This document shows, one piece after another, positions 1 through 5,929 of a stretch of DNA of 11,679 nt. Made by a program: the position numbers and the translations under genes. This stretch comes from Clostridium sp. (GTDB lineage: Bacteria; Bacillota; Clostridia; Clostridiales; Clostridiaceae). The stretch spans positions 1 through 11,679 of the forward strand of contig JAAZGI010000064.1 in NCBI GenBank assembly GCA_012511315.1, written 5' to 3'. The notes beneath the pieces were generated by a model. It ran no database searches, was not told where the DNA came from, and saw only the letters and a program-made list of their open reading frames with translations. Within the stretch, counting starts at the first letter, position 1. The number at the start of each line of letters is the position of its first letter.

Positions 1-54
1 AAGGTTTGGTAGAATGACATGTTCTCCCAAGCTTATAACTCCTGTATTAAACCA

Positions 55-100
55 AAAACAGGGCTTGTATACTCCATCTGGAGGCTACAAGCCCTGTTTT
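55..100 (-). terminator. Strong intrinsic hairpin, probable terminator of the ftsE-ftsX-ctpA operon
   Basis: A perfect 15-bp inverted repeat pairs positions 55-69 with 86-100. A small nested stem (CTCC/GGAG, 72-75 with 80-83) sits in the loop. The arms end in A4/T4, so both strands have a short U-run and the hairpin could work in both directions. It lies 88 nt downstream of the protease stop codon on the minus strand, with no gene between. A gene that ends left of the window on the plus strand could share it. Confidence 0.7.
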
Positions 101-187
101 ATTAGCAATTTAGCACCAAGCTAATCTTACATTTTTTTAGTTAATTGCTGTCAATTTAGTTTAATGCCGTTAATAAAGCATCCTCAT

Positions 188-1468
188 CTAATCCGCTTGC
201 TCCAGCTTCTCTTGGAGAACCTCAATGGCTTTTTGTAGCTGAGTATCTTTTTCTTGGCTGTAATCAACCGCTGGAATATCATCTGGATAAGCTATGTTAA
301 TATCTGGACTAATTCCAATTTGATGAATATTCGTTCCCTTGGGTGAATAGTAGGATGCCACAGTGAGCTTTAATCCTTCGCCACCATCTAGGTCCATAAT
401 GGTTTGAACAATGCCTTTTCCATATGTCTTTTGCCCAACCAATGTGGCAGCATCATAATCTTTTAGGGCACCAGCTACAACTTCAGAGGCGGAAGCTGAA
501 CCCACATCAACTAAGACCACAAGAGGTGTCCCAATATAATCGCCACCCTTAGATAAATCTTCTTCCCGGTTACCATGTTTATCGATGGTTGAGACAACTA
601 TTTGATTCTCGGGAATAAAGTTTGAAGCCATTCTAATCGACTCCTGTAGATAGCCGCCGGGATTACCGCGTAAATCAAGAATAAAGCCTTTTGCGCCATC
701 TGCGCTTAATTGATCTAAAGCTTTTTTAAAATCTTTGTCTACATTTTGAGTGAACTGTGACACCGTAATCAATCCCATATCGTCTGCTAGCATTTCATAT
801 CGAACGCTTTTGGTTGTAATTTCTCGTCGAATGATTTCAAAGTCTATTTCTTCTTCATTTCTCCGAATGGTTAAGGTCACCGGATCACCCACCTCACCTC
901 GCATATAGTCGACGGCTTCATTCATATCCTTACCGGTATACACCTTGCCATCCACTCGTACGATGACGTCACCAGACATGATTCCTGCTTCTTTAGCCGG
1001 GCTCCCATCAATGGGGGCAACCACCACAATTTCGTCATTTTGAACATTAATTTGAATTCCGACGCCTACAAATTTCCCAGTACTATCTGAGTTTAATTCA
1101 CTGTATTCTTCTGCATTATAGAACTGGCTGTATGGATCACCAAGGGAATCCACCATCCCTTTAATGGCTCCTTCAAGCATGGCATTTTCATCAATAGGAC
1201 CGTCATAGATCTCGTAAATCTGATCCTTGATCATGGTGAGCTTACTCCAGTTTGCTGGCGCTTGCACTTCATTTCCATTGGTTCCCTGGGACGTTACTGG
1301 TGGCACAATGGACTGAAAAGGATCTACCGGCTTTTGATTTCCTAAAAGCCAACCTGCTAAAAAGCCTAAGGCTAAGACGATAAAGCCAGCGATGAGAATG
1401 GGCGTTGTACGATTCTTCTGTTCCTCGCCATGATGAGGGGTATTATTCTGATCTGGAAATTGATCCAA
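188..1468 (-). CDS. ctpA: Membrane-anchored S41 C-terminal processing peptidase (CtpA/CtpB type)
   Basis: A 426-residue carboxy-terminal processing serine protease. One hydrophobic segment (about residues 23-43) follows a short charged N-terminus, so it is probably a signal anchor with the enzyme outside the membrane. A helical region (about 75-125) leads to a PDZ domain (about 130-215), which binds the C-termini of substrates in this family. The S41 core follows, with LDLRGNPGG at 264-272. S326 in SASASE, K351 in YGKG and Q355 match the spacing of the known CtpB Ser/Lys/Gln triad. The start is TTG: the minus strand has AGAAGGTG (1483-1476) seven bases upstream, and the next in-frame Met (residue 79) would remove the anchor. 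It is the third gene of the operon, 24 bp after ftsX. In Bacillus subtilis the ctpB gene also adjoins ftsEX. The substrate is unknown; a cell-wall or envelope-signalling target is an inference. Confidence 0.93.
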   Translation of the reverse strand: MDQFPDQNNTPHHGEEQKNRTTPILIAGFIVLALGFLAGWLLGNQKPVDPFQSIVPPVTSQGTNGNEVQAPANWSKLTMIKDQIYEIYDGPIDENAMLEGAIKGMVDSLGDPYSQFYNAEEYSELNSDSTGKFVGVGIQINVQNDEIVVVAPIDGSPAKEAGIMSGDVIVRVDGKVYTGKDMNEAVDYMRGEVGDPVTLTIRRNEEEIDFEIIRREITTKSVRYEMLADDMGLITVSQFTQNVDKDFKKALDQLSADGAKGFILDLRGNPGGYLQESIRMASNFIPENQIVVSTIDKHGNREEDLSKGGDYIGTPLVVLVDVGSASASEVVAGALKDYDAATLVGQKTYGKGIVQTIMDLDGGEGLKLTVASYYSPKGTNIHQIGISPDINIAYPDDIPAVDYSQEKDTQLQKAIEVLQEKLEQAD

Positions 1469-1475
1469 TTTAAAA

Positions 1476-1483
1476 CACCTTCT
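1476..1483 (-). promoter_or_regulatory. Ribosome binding site fixing a TTG start for ctpA
   Basis: The minus strand reads AGAAGGTG, 7 nt before TTG at 1468-1466. No in-frame ATG lies nearby, so this site decides the start. Confidence 0.75.
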
Positions 1484-1492
1484 TATTTATGT

Positions 1493-2380
1493 TTACACAT
1501 TCAAATGTTTACGAATCGATAGGAAAGATCCCAAGGCTCCAATCACCATACCGGCTAGGGCAAATTGCCAGCTAAGCCACTTAATGATCACTGAGGGATC
1601 AGGTAGACTAATAAAAGGTATGCTAAAACGCAGTTGTGTGTAACCATAACGGTATCCGAAGTAGAGTACTACCACGGCTAAAGCGGCTCCCAACACACCA
1701 ATAATCATCCCTTCAATAATGAAAGGCCAGCGTATAAACCAATTAGTTGCTCCCACGAATTTCATAATCTCAATTTCCTGCCTTCGGCCAAAGACTGCCA
1801 ACTTAATAGAGTTCCCGATGAGGAAGAGAGAAATTAAAATGAGTATTGCAAATATTATAACCCCAATGAGCCGAATTGTCTTGGCCCAATTAATTAAAGT
1901 ATTCACTGTGTCTGAATCATTAGCCACCGATTCAACCCCAGGTTGATGAACCGCAACCCCGACAAGGCCTTCAGCGAACTCTGGTTTATCGAGAGAAACG
2001 ATATAGGAACTAGGATACGGATTGTTTTCCTCCGCTGAAAAGCCATCCAATAAATTAGAATCCTTAGCCAAGGAAGCCTTGGCATTGTTAAAGGCTTCCA
2101 CCTTATCTTCATAGGTCAATTCTTGAACGCCTTCCCTGGATCGCAACACTTCTTCTAATTCATTTTTTTCTACTTGGGTTGCCTGATCGGTGAGAAACAC
2201 TCTTACAACCGTTTGTTCTTCCATGGTTTGGACCAAGCTATTGATTGAAAGAGCCAACATTAAAAACACACCGAAAATTAAGATGGTCGCAGACACCGTA
2301 GCCACAGAGGCTAAGGTCACTGATAAGTTTCTTACCAAAGACTTAAAGGCATTTTTAAAAGATGCAAAAAAATTATTCAT
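1493..2380 (-). CDS. ftsX: Cell division protein FtsX, permease-like subunit of FtsEX
   Basis: A 295-residue membrane protein with the FtsX layout: a cytoplasmic N-terminus, TM1 (about 22-47), an extracellular domain (about 50-165), then TM2 (about 168-192), TM3 (about 217-243) and TM4 (about 268-288). The conserved cytoplasmic stretch after TM2, with GRRQEIEIMKFVGAT at 198-212, is diagnostic for the FtsX/MacB-type fold. FtsX does not transport a substrate. With FtsE it passes ATP-driven conformational change to a peptidoglycan hydrolase outside the cell (CwlO in Bacillus, PcsB in Streptococcus). Its ATG overlaps the end of ftsE by 8 bp and a weak GAGAGGA-like site lies upstream, so translational coupling is likely. 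No hydrolase gene is next to it; the next gene is the S41 protease. Confidence 0.96.
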   Translation of the reverse strand: MNNFFASFKNAFKSLVRNLSVTLASVATVSATILIFGVFLMLALSINSLVQTMEEQTVVRVFLTDQATQVEKNELEEVLRSREGVQELTYEDKVEAFNNAKASLAKDSNLLDGFSAEENNPYPSSYIVSLDKPEFAEGLVGVAVHQPGVESVANDSDTVNTLINWAKTIRLIGVIIFAILILISLFLIGNSIKLAVFGRRQEIEIMKFVGATNWFIRWPFIIEGMIIGVLGAALAVVVLYFGYRYGYTQLRFSIPFISLPDPSVIIKWLSWQFALAGMVIGALGSFLSIRKHLNV

Positions 2381-3056
2381 TTTCCGTATACCGTCCTCTC
2401 AACACGTCCCGGACCAAATTTCCTTGGTCAAAGGTCAATACGCGTTTATTCATTTCATCCACCAATTCTTTGCCATGGGTAGCCATAATCACTGTGGTTC
2501 CTTGCTCGTTAATACGCAATAGCAAACGCATTATCTCCCAACTGGTATCCGGATCTAAATTCCCCGTGGGTTCATCAGCTATCAAGATATTGGGTTCATT
2601 AACCAAAGCTCGAGCCACTGAAACTCTTTGCTGTTCTCCCCCAGATAATTCATTGGGAAAAGCTGTCTCTCGTCCCTTTAATCCCACCATTTCCAAAACT
2701 TGTGGTACACGCTCTTCAATTCGACTTTTTTTTGCAGAGGTAACCCGCATAGCAAAGGCTACATTTTCGTAGACATTCATCCGATCAATCAGTTTAAAGT
2801 CTTGAAAAACCATACCAATACTTCGTCGGTAAGCTGGAATCTCACGATCTTTTAGCCCTGCCACGTCAATACCGTTAACCAAAACCTTGCCCTCTGTTGC
2901 CGTCAACTCTCTTAACATTAGTCTTATGAAAGTCGATTTACCTGCACCGGATGCCCCGATGAGAAAAACAAACTCTCCGTCATAAATTTTGACTGAAAAG
3001 TCTTTGAGCGCTGTTACACTCTTAAATTCTTTAGTAACATGTTCGAATTCGATCAT
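2373..3056 (-). CDS. ftsE: Cell division ATP-binding protein FtsE
   Basis: A 227-residue ABC ATPase of normal FtsE length. All nucleotide-binding motifs are present: Walker A GASGAGKST (34-42), Q-loop Q85 in VFQDF, signature LSGGEQQR (137-144), Walker B LIADEP (158-163) with E162 as the catalytic carboxylate, and H-loop H194. FtsE pairs with FtsX at the inner face of the membrane and powers regulation of cell-wall hydrolysis. It is first in the ftsE-ftsX-ctpA operon. The ATG at 3056 is preceded by AAAGGAG (3073-3067) with a 10-nt spacer. Its 3' end overlaps ftsX by 8 bp, which fits equal synthesis of the two subunits. Confidence 0.97.
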   Translation of the reverse strand: MIEFEHVTKEFKSVTALKDFSVKIYDGEFVFLIGASGAGKSTFIRLMLRELTATEGKVLVNGIDVAGLKDREIPAYRRSIGMVFQDFKLIDRMNVYENVAFAMRVTSAKKSRIEERVPQVLEMVGLKGRETAFPNELSGGEQQRVSVARALVNEPNILIADEPTGNLDPDTSWEIMRLLLRINEQGTTVIMATHGKELVDEMNKRVLTFDQGNLVRDVLRGRYTENE

Positions 3057-3143
3057 TAGCTTTTTGCTCCTTTGTCCTAACGGCTACCATCAGTAGCCCA
3101 TTTCATCTTACAGCACTTACTTTAGTGGCTGTTCATTTGCTTT

Positions 3144-3172
3144 TGTATAGAAGTATCAATAGGTTTGTGCAA
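3144..3172 (-). promoter_or_regulatory. Candidate sigma-A promoter for the ftsE operon
   Basis: On the minus strand TTGCAC (3172-3167) is followed after exactly 17 bp by TATACA (3149-3144). The match to consensus is moderate, 3-4 of 6 in each box. It would give a leader of about 80 nt that includes the small hairpin at 3082-3098. The perfect TATAAT at 3439-3434 is an alternative upstream start point. Confidence 0.35.
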
Positions 3173-3249
3173 AACAAATACCATGTCGCCCATCTATTTT
3201 TATTCTCTACCAATTAATTTTCAGCCAAATCAGTAAAAAACTTAGCTCC

Positions 3250-3294
3250 CTATGTGCTACCAAATAGACTCTTCAATCCCATTAACAGCTCCAT
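3250..3294 (-). CDS. Possible 14-residue leader peptide or gene remnant upstream of ftsE
   Basis: ATG at 3294-3292 opens a 14-codon frame (MELLMGLKSLFGST) ending in TAG. A GAGGGG-type ribosome binding site (3307-3302) lies 7 nt upstream. After the TAG the same frame continues for 11 further sense codons (GAKFFTDLAEN) before TAA. It may be a short peptide, the decayed start of a gene, or chance. The spacing of the binding site is its only real support. Confidence 0.15.
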   Translation of the reverse strand: MELLMGLKSLFGST

Positions 3295-3481
3295 AATGTT
3301 TCCCCTCTAAAAGAACCCAATCCATTTCTTTATTAAAATTTAGACTGACCGCCACTCAAAAAAATAGCTTAAAATTTTCATCTTAAATATCTGAAATCGT
3401 TCCGACTTCTAACCACTAGGCTTCTTACTATAGATTATAGAACTTAATTTTCACACATGCATATGAAGATGCAATAAAGAC

Positions 3482-3512
3482 AAAAAAACCGACAATCCCT
3501 TGCCGGTGTTTT
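3482..3512 (-). terminator. Intrinsic terminator of the YitT-family gene
   Basis: On the minus strand ACCGGCAA (3507-3500), loop GGGA and TTGTCGGT (3495-3488) form an 8-bp stem with one G-U wobble, followed by a run of seven or more U (3488-3482). It begins about 10 nt after the yitT stop codon. On the plus strand the wobble would be an A-C mismatch, which supports minus-strand use. Confidence 0.85.
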
Positions 3513-3521
3513 GAAATGAGT

Positions 3522-4373
3522 TTAAAACAAAGAGATATCCTGGTATCCTTCTCCCAGTACTTCACGAACTTCACTAACAGATAGGAATGCCCGAGGATCC
3601 ACTTTCACAATATGGTTACGCAGTTGTACATACTGCCGCCGATTTAGGACAACATAAACAACTTCTGTGTTCATTCGAGTATATCCTCCATAACCATTTA
3701 AAAGAGTACAGCCTCGATTCAGTTCTTCTGTAATAAAACGCCTGATCTCCTCGCTTTTATTGCTGATAATCATAATTTCCTTAGCTGTGCGAGTACCTTC
3801 AATGAAGCGGTCAATCATAGCTCCATTAAAGAGAACGCTAAGTAATGAGAATAATCCAACTTCCCAACCGAATACTACAAATCCGGTGGCAGTGATGAAA
3901 AAGTCAACTATTAATAAGGACTTGCCTACATCCGTGTGAAAATACTTGCTAATAATCTTAGCTATAATATCCGTTCCACCCGTTGATCCTCCATAGTTAA
4001 AAACAATCGCCATTCCAACTGAACTAAGCGCCGTTGCATAAACTGTGTTAAGGAACATATCTTGTGTCAACACGATGCTACCAAATACTCGGAGCAAGAC
4101 TTCTAGTAGTGCAGTAATGTAAAAAGAAGCAAAAATTGTTTTAGCTCCAAACACCTTACCTAAAACGATAAACCCAATCAGAAAGAAAATTACGTTTAAA
4201 ACTAAAAGAATTGTTGGTTTTGCAATGGGTAAAAACTGGGACAAAATAACGGCCATACCGGAAATTCCACCTGCCGCCAATTGGGCAGGAAAATAGAAGA
4301 AATGCAGTGCAAGAGCGACAAGCGTAGCCCCCAATGCGATCATGAAATACTCTTTTAAGAAATTCTTAGGCAA
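3522..4373 (-). CDS. YitT family membrane protein (DUF161 plus DUF2179)
   Basis: A 283-residue protein of the YitT family, whose biochemical role is not established. The N-terminal two-thirds are hydrophobic, with membrane segments near residues 9-27, 34-50, 54-72, 78-98, 108-127, 150-168 and 172-188. The conserved loop NYGGSTGGTDIIAKI is at 126-140. The soluble C-terminal DUF2179 domain (about 198-275) includes RGCTLLNGYGGYT (220-232) and DPRAFLSVSEVREVLGEGY (259-277). The length is normal. The start is TTG, with GGGGAGG (4387-4381) seven bases upstream; the ATG inside that spacer is followed at once by TAA and cannot be the start. The gene has its own strong promoter and a structured leader, then a terminator, so it appears monocistronic although alr lies upstream on the same strand. 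Transport or sensing roles would be guesses. Confidence 0.9.
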   Translation of the reverse strand: MPKNFLKEYFMIALGATLVALALHFFYFPAQLAAGGISGMAVILSQFLPIAKPTILLVLNVIFFLIGFIVLGKVFGAKTIFASFYITALLEVLLRVFGSIVLTQDMFLNTVYATALSSVGMAIVFNYGGSTGGTDIIAKIISKYFHTDVGKSLLIVDFFITATGFVVFGWEVGLFSLLSVLFNGAMIDRFIEGTRTAKEIMIISNKSEEIRRFITEELNRGCTLLNGYGGYTRMNTEVVYVVLNRRQYVQLRNHIVKVDPRAFLSVSEVREVLGEGYQDISLF

Positions 4374-4380
4374 TTTACAT

Positions 4381-4387
4381 CCTCCCC
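4381..4387 (-). promoter_or_regulatory. Ribosome binding site fixing a TTG start for the yitT gene
   Basis: The minus strand reads GGGGAGG, then ATGTAAA, then TTG. The spacing is 7 nt. The upstream ATG is immediately followed by a stop codon. Confidence 0.75.
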
Positions 4388-4416
4388 TCTTTCCAATGGA
4401 ACTTATTGTTCCACGG

Positions 4417-4440
4417 AAAAGGCCCCCTAAATAGGAGGCC
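4417..4440 (-). terminator. Terminator-like hairpin inside the yitT leader
   Basis: On the minus strand GGCCTCCT (4440-4433), loop ATTT and AGGGGGCC (4428-4421) form an 8-bp stem with one G-U wobble, followed by UUUU (4420-4417). On the plus strand that pair is a C-A mismatch, although a T5 run follows there too. It lies downstream of the promoter at 4524-4552 and upstream of the yitT start. It could be an attenuator, the end of a short RNA of about 100 nt, or the terminator for alr read-through. Confidence 0.6.
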
Positions 4441-4457
4441 CGTTTTTAATTTATTAT

Positions 4458-4513
4458 AAAATGCGACAGGCTATGAAACCATATGATTAGCAAAGGTTTC
4501 CCCGCCGCTTTTC
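4458..4513 (-). ncRNA. Candidate structured leader RNA upstream of the yitT gene
   Basis: On the minus strand GCGGCGGG (4508-4501) pairs with CCTGTCGC (4470-4463) over 8 bp including two G-U pairs. Above it GAAACC (4500-4495) pairs with GGTTTC (4480-4475), with a 4-nt bulge ATAG on the 3' side and a 14-nt loop. An A-A mismatch and four more A-U/G-U pairs extend the base. On the plus strand the two wobbles become A-C mismatches, so the minus-strand RNA is the selected form. It starts about 5-10 nt into the predicted transcript. I do not recognise it as a known riboswitch class. Confidence 0.45.
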
Positions 4514-4523
4514 TGACACGCTT

Positions 4524-4552
4524 ATTATATCAGTCTTTAGTTTTGTTTTCAA
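4524..4552 (-). promoter_or_regulatory. Near-consensus sigma-A promoter for the yitT leader
   Basis: On the minus strand TTGAAA (4552-4547) and TATAAT (4529-4524) are separated by 17 bp. The match is 5/6 and 6/6, the best promoter in the window. Predicted initiation near 4517 gives a leader of about 140 nt before the TTG at 4373. Confidence 0.75.
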
Positions 4553-4632
4553 TTTCACAGGCTTTGATTTCAGCTGATGAATCGACGTTCTAAAACTGGC
4601 TCTAAGCACTTACCACGCACAATTAGAGGGTT

Positions 4633-5769
4633 TTACTCATTAATGTATTTTCTTGGCACCCGGGCACCTATATTACAGGTAATCTCATAGGAAATCGTGT
4701 CAAGGTCTCTTGCCATCTCATCGGCCCAATAGGATACATCGCCATCTTCACCTAAAAGGGTCACCACATCGCCTTTTTTCACTTCAGGGGTTTCGGTTAA
4801 TTCAATCATAAATTGATCCATGCAGACTCGTCCGCGAATAGGTAGCTCTTTTCCTTTAAAAAGTACCTTGCCTTTATTGGATAATAACCGATTATAACCA
4901 TCAGCATAACCCACCGGAATAGTGCCGATGGTTGAATCGGCTAATCCTGCCCAGGTGTTGCCATAGCCTACTGGAGTTCCAGCTTCTAAATCTTTCACCA
5001 TCGCTATACCAGCGTATAAAGAAAGAATAGGTTGGATTTTAAGATGTTCTTTATTCACGTCATCGGAAGGATAATAACCATATTGAATAATTCCAGGACG
5101 AACCGTATCAAAATGAGCTTGTGGCAAATCAATGATTGCTGCTGAGTTGGCCATATGATAATGATTAAAATATACCTCTTGATCCTCAAGGTCTTGCTTC
5201 ATTTTAATAAATTTCTCGATTTGACCACTGGAGTAGGTTTTATCAGCCTCATCCGCTGTAGAAAAATGAGTAAATAATTCTTCTAAAATAACATGGGGAA
5301 GCTTTGCTATTTGGACAATTTCCATCAAGGATTCTTGGCCTGGACGATAGCCAATCCGAGACATTCCTGTGTCCAAAGCTACTGCTAATTTCACTTTTTT
5401 ATTTTGCTGCACTGCCTCAGTCGAAAAAGCCTTGGCCTCATCCAGGGAATAAACTGTAACCGTCATATCTTGTTCCACCGCTGGTCTTGCCATATCTCCT
5501 GGCGTATAGCCCAGAATCATAATCGAGGATGTGGGGTCATCTGCTCTCAGCTCTAAAGCCTCATTGAGAATTGCTACAGCAAAATCTTGGATGCCTACAG
5601 ACCGCATCGCTTTTGCCACTGGAATCATACCATGGCCATAGGCATTGGCCTTAACAACACACATGACCCTTTTTCCCTTGGCCTGCTTTTGGATATTTTT
5701 AATATTTTCTTTTAGTCTGCCTAAATCAATTTCCGCCCATGCTGGACGACCAGCAAAATACTTATCCAC
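4633..5769 (-). CDS. alr: Alanine racemase
   Basis: A 378-residue PLP enzyme that interconverts L- and D-alanine and supplies D-Ala for peptidoglycan in the cytoplasm. The N-terminal TIM-barrel carries the PLP lysine K40 in VVKANAYGHG. The second catalytic base is Y269 in VGYGNTW, in the C-terminal beta domain. R138 in GMSRIG and the CMDQ motif (316-319) are also conserved. The length is typical. The start is GTG, with GAGAGGAG (5786-5779) nine bases upstream; the product begins MDKYFAGRPAWAEIDL, as usual for the family. It lies 160 bp after nnr, so it may be served by the acpS promoter, its own promoter, or both. The acpS-nnr-alr order resembles the acpS-ydcC-alr neighbourhood of Bacillus. 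No clear terminator directly follows its stop. Confidence 0.97.
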   Translation of the reverse strand: MDKYFAGRPAWAEIDLGRLKENIKNIQKQAKGKRVMCVVKANAYGHGMIPVAKAMRSVGIQDFAVAILNEALELRADDPTSSIMILGYTPGDMARPAVEQDMTVTVYSLDEAKAFSTEAVQQNKKVKLAVALDTGMSRIGYRPGQESLMEIVQIAKLPHVILEELFTHFSTADEADKTYSSGQIEKFIKMKQDLEDQEVYFNHYHMANSAAIIDLPQAHFDTVRPGIIQYGYYPSDDVNKEHLKIQPILSLYAGIAMVKDLEAGTPVGYGNTWAGLADSTIGTIPVGYADGYNRLLSNKGKVLFKGKELPIRGRVCMDQFMIELTETPEVKKGDVVTLLGEDGDVSYWADEMARDLDTISYEITCNIGARVPRKYINE

Positions 5770-5778
5770 TTTTTCTTT

Positions 5779-5786
5779 CTCCTCTC
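5779..5786 (-). promoter_or_regulatory. Ribosome binding site fixing a GTG start for alr
   Basis: The minus strand reads GAGAGGAG, 9 nt before GTG at 5769-5767. The family N-terminus (AWAEIDL) begins shortly after, so this start fits. Confidence 0.75.
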
Positions 5787-5812
5787 AATCTTGAACAATT
5801 ACCACTCTTTAG

Positions 5813-5843
5813 ATTCTACAATGATCTTCTCAAGTTTAGTCAA
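5813..5843 (-). promoter_or_regulatory. Weak candidate promoter for alr
   Basis: On the minus strand TTGACT (5843-5838) and TAGAAT (5818-5813) each match consensus at 5/6. The spacer is 19 bp, longer than ideal. It lies in the 160-bp gap between nnr and alr and would allow separate expression of alr. Confidence 0.28.
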
Positions 5844-5929
5844 AAGATCGCCGATCATCCGATTTCTTCTAAATTTTAGGATACTTCAGATTAGTAAACT
5901 CTTCCCTCATCCAAATAAATTTAGCAGGT

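Larger units (their letters stand above)
3057..3481. other. Long intergenic region upstream of ftsE
   Basis: About 425 AT-rich bases between the yitT terminator and ftsE. It holds the presumed minus-strand promoter(s) of the ftsEX operon, a 6-bp hairpin in the ftsE leader (GGCTAC 3082-3087 with GTAGCC 3093-3098), and two very short minus-strand reading frames listed separately. A perfect minus-strand TATAAT also occurs at 3439-3434 but lacks a good -35. I see no full-length gene and no recognisable RNA family. Confidence 0.6.

Noticed and set aside
1719..2522. Plus-strand reading frames opposite ftsX and ftsE
   Set aside because: They lie antisense to well-supported genes, lack ribosome sites and show no recognisable protein family.
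3250..3294. Pyrrolysine-type read-through of the TAG in the short frame upstream of ftsE
   Set aside because: The frame ends again after 11 codons and nothing else points to UAG decoding here.
4458..4513. Match to the purine or c-di-AMP riboswitch
   Set aside because: Only short chance similarities (AUAUGGUUU, AGCGG); the conserved core and junction layout are absent.
5822..5858. ATGATC/GATCAT inverted repeat between nnr and alr as a terminator
   Set aside because: Short arms, long loop and no U-run; at most a minor hairpin.
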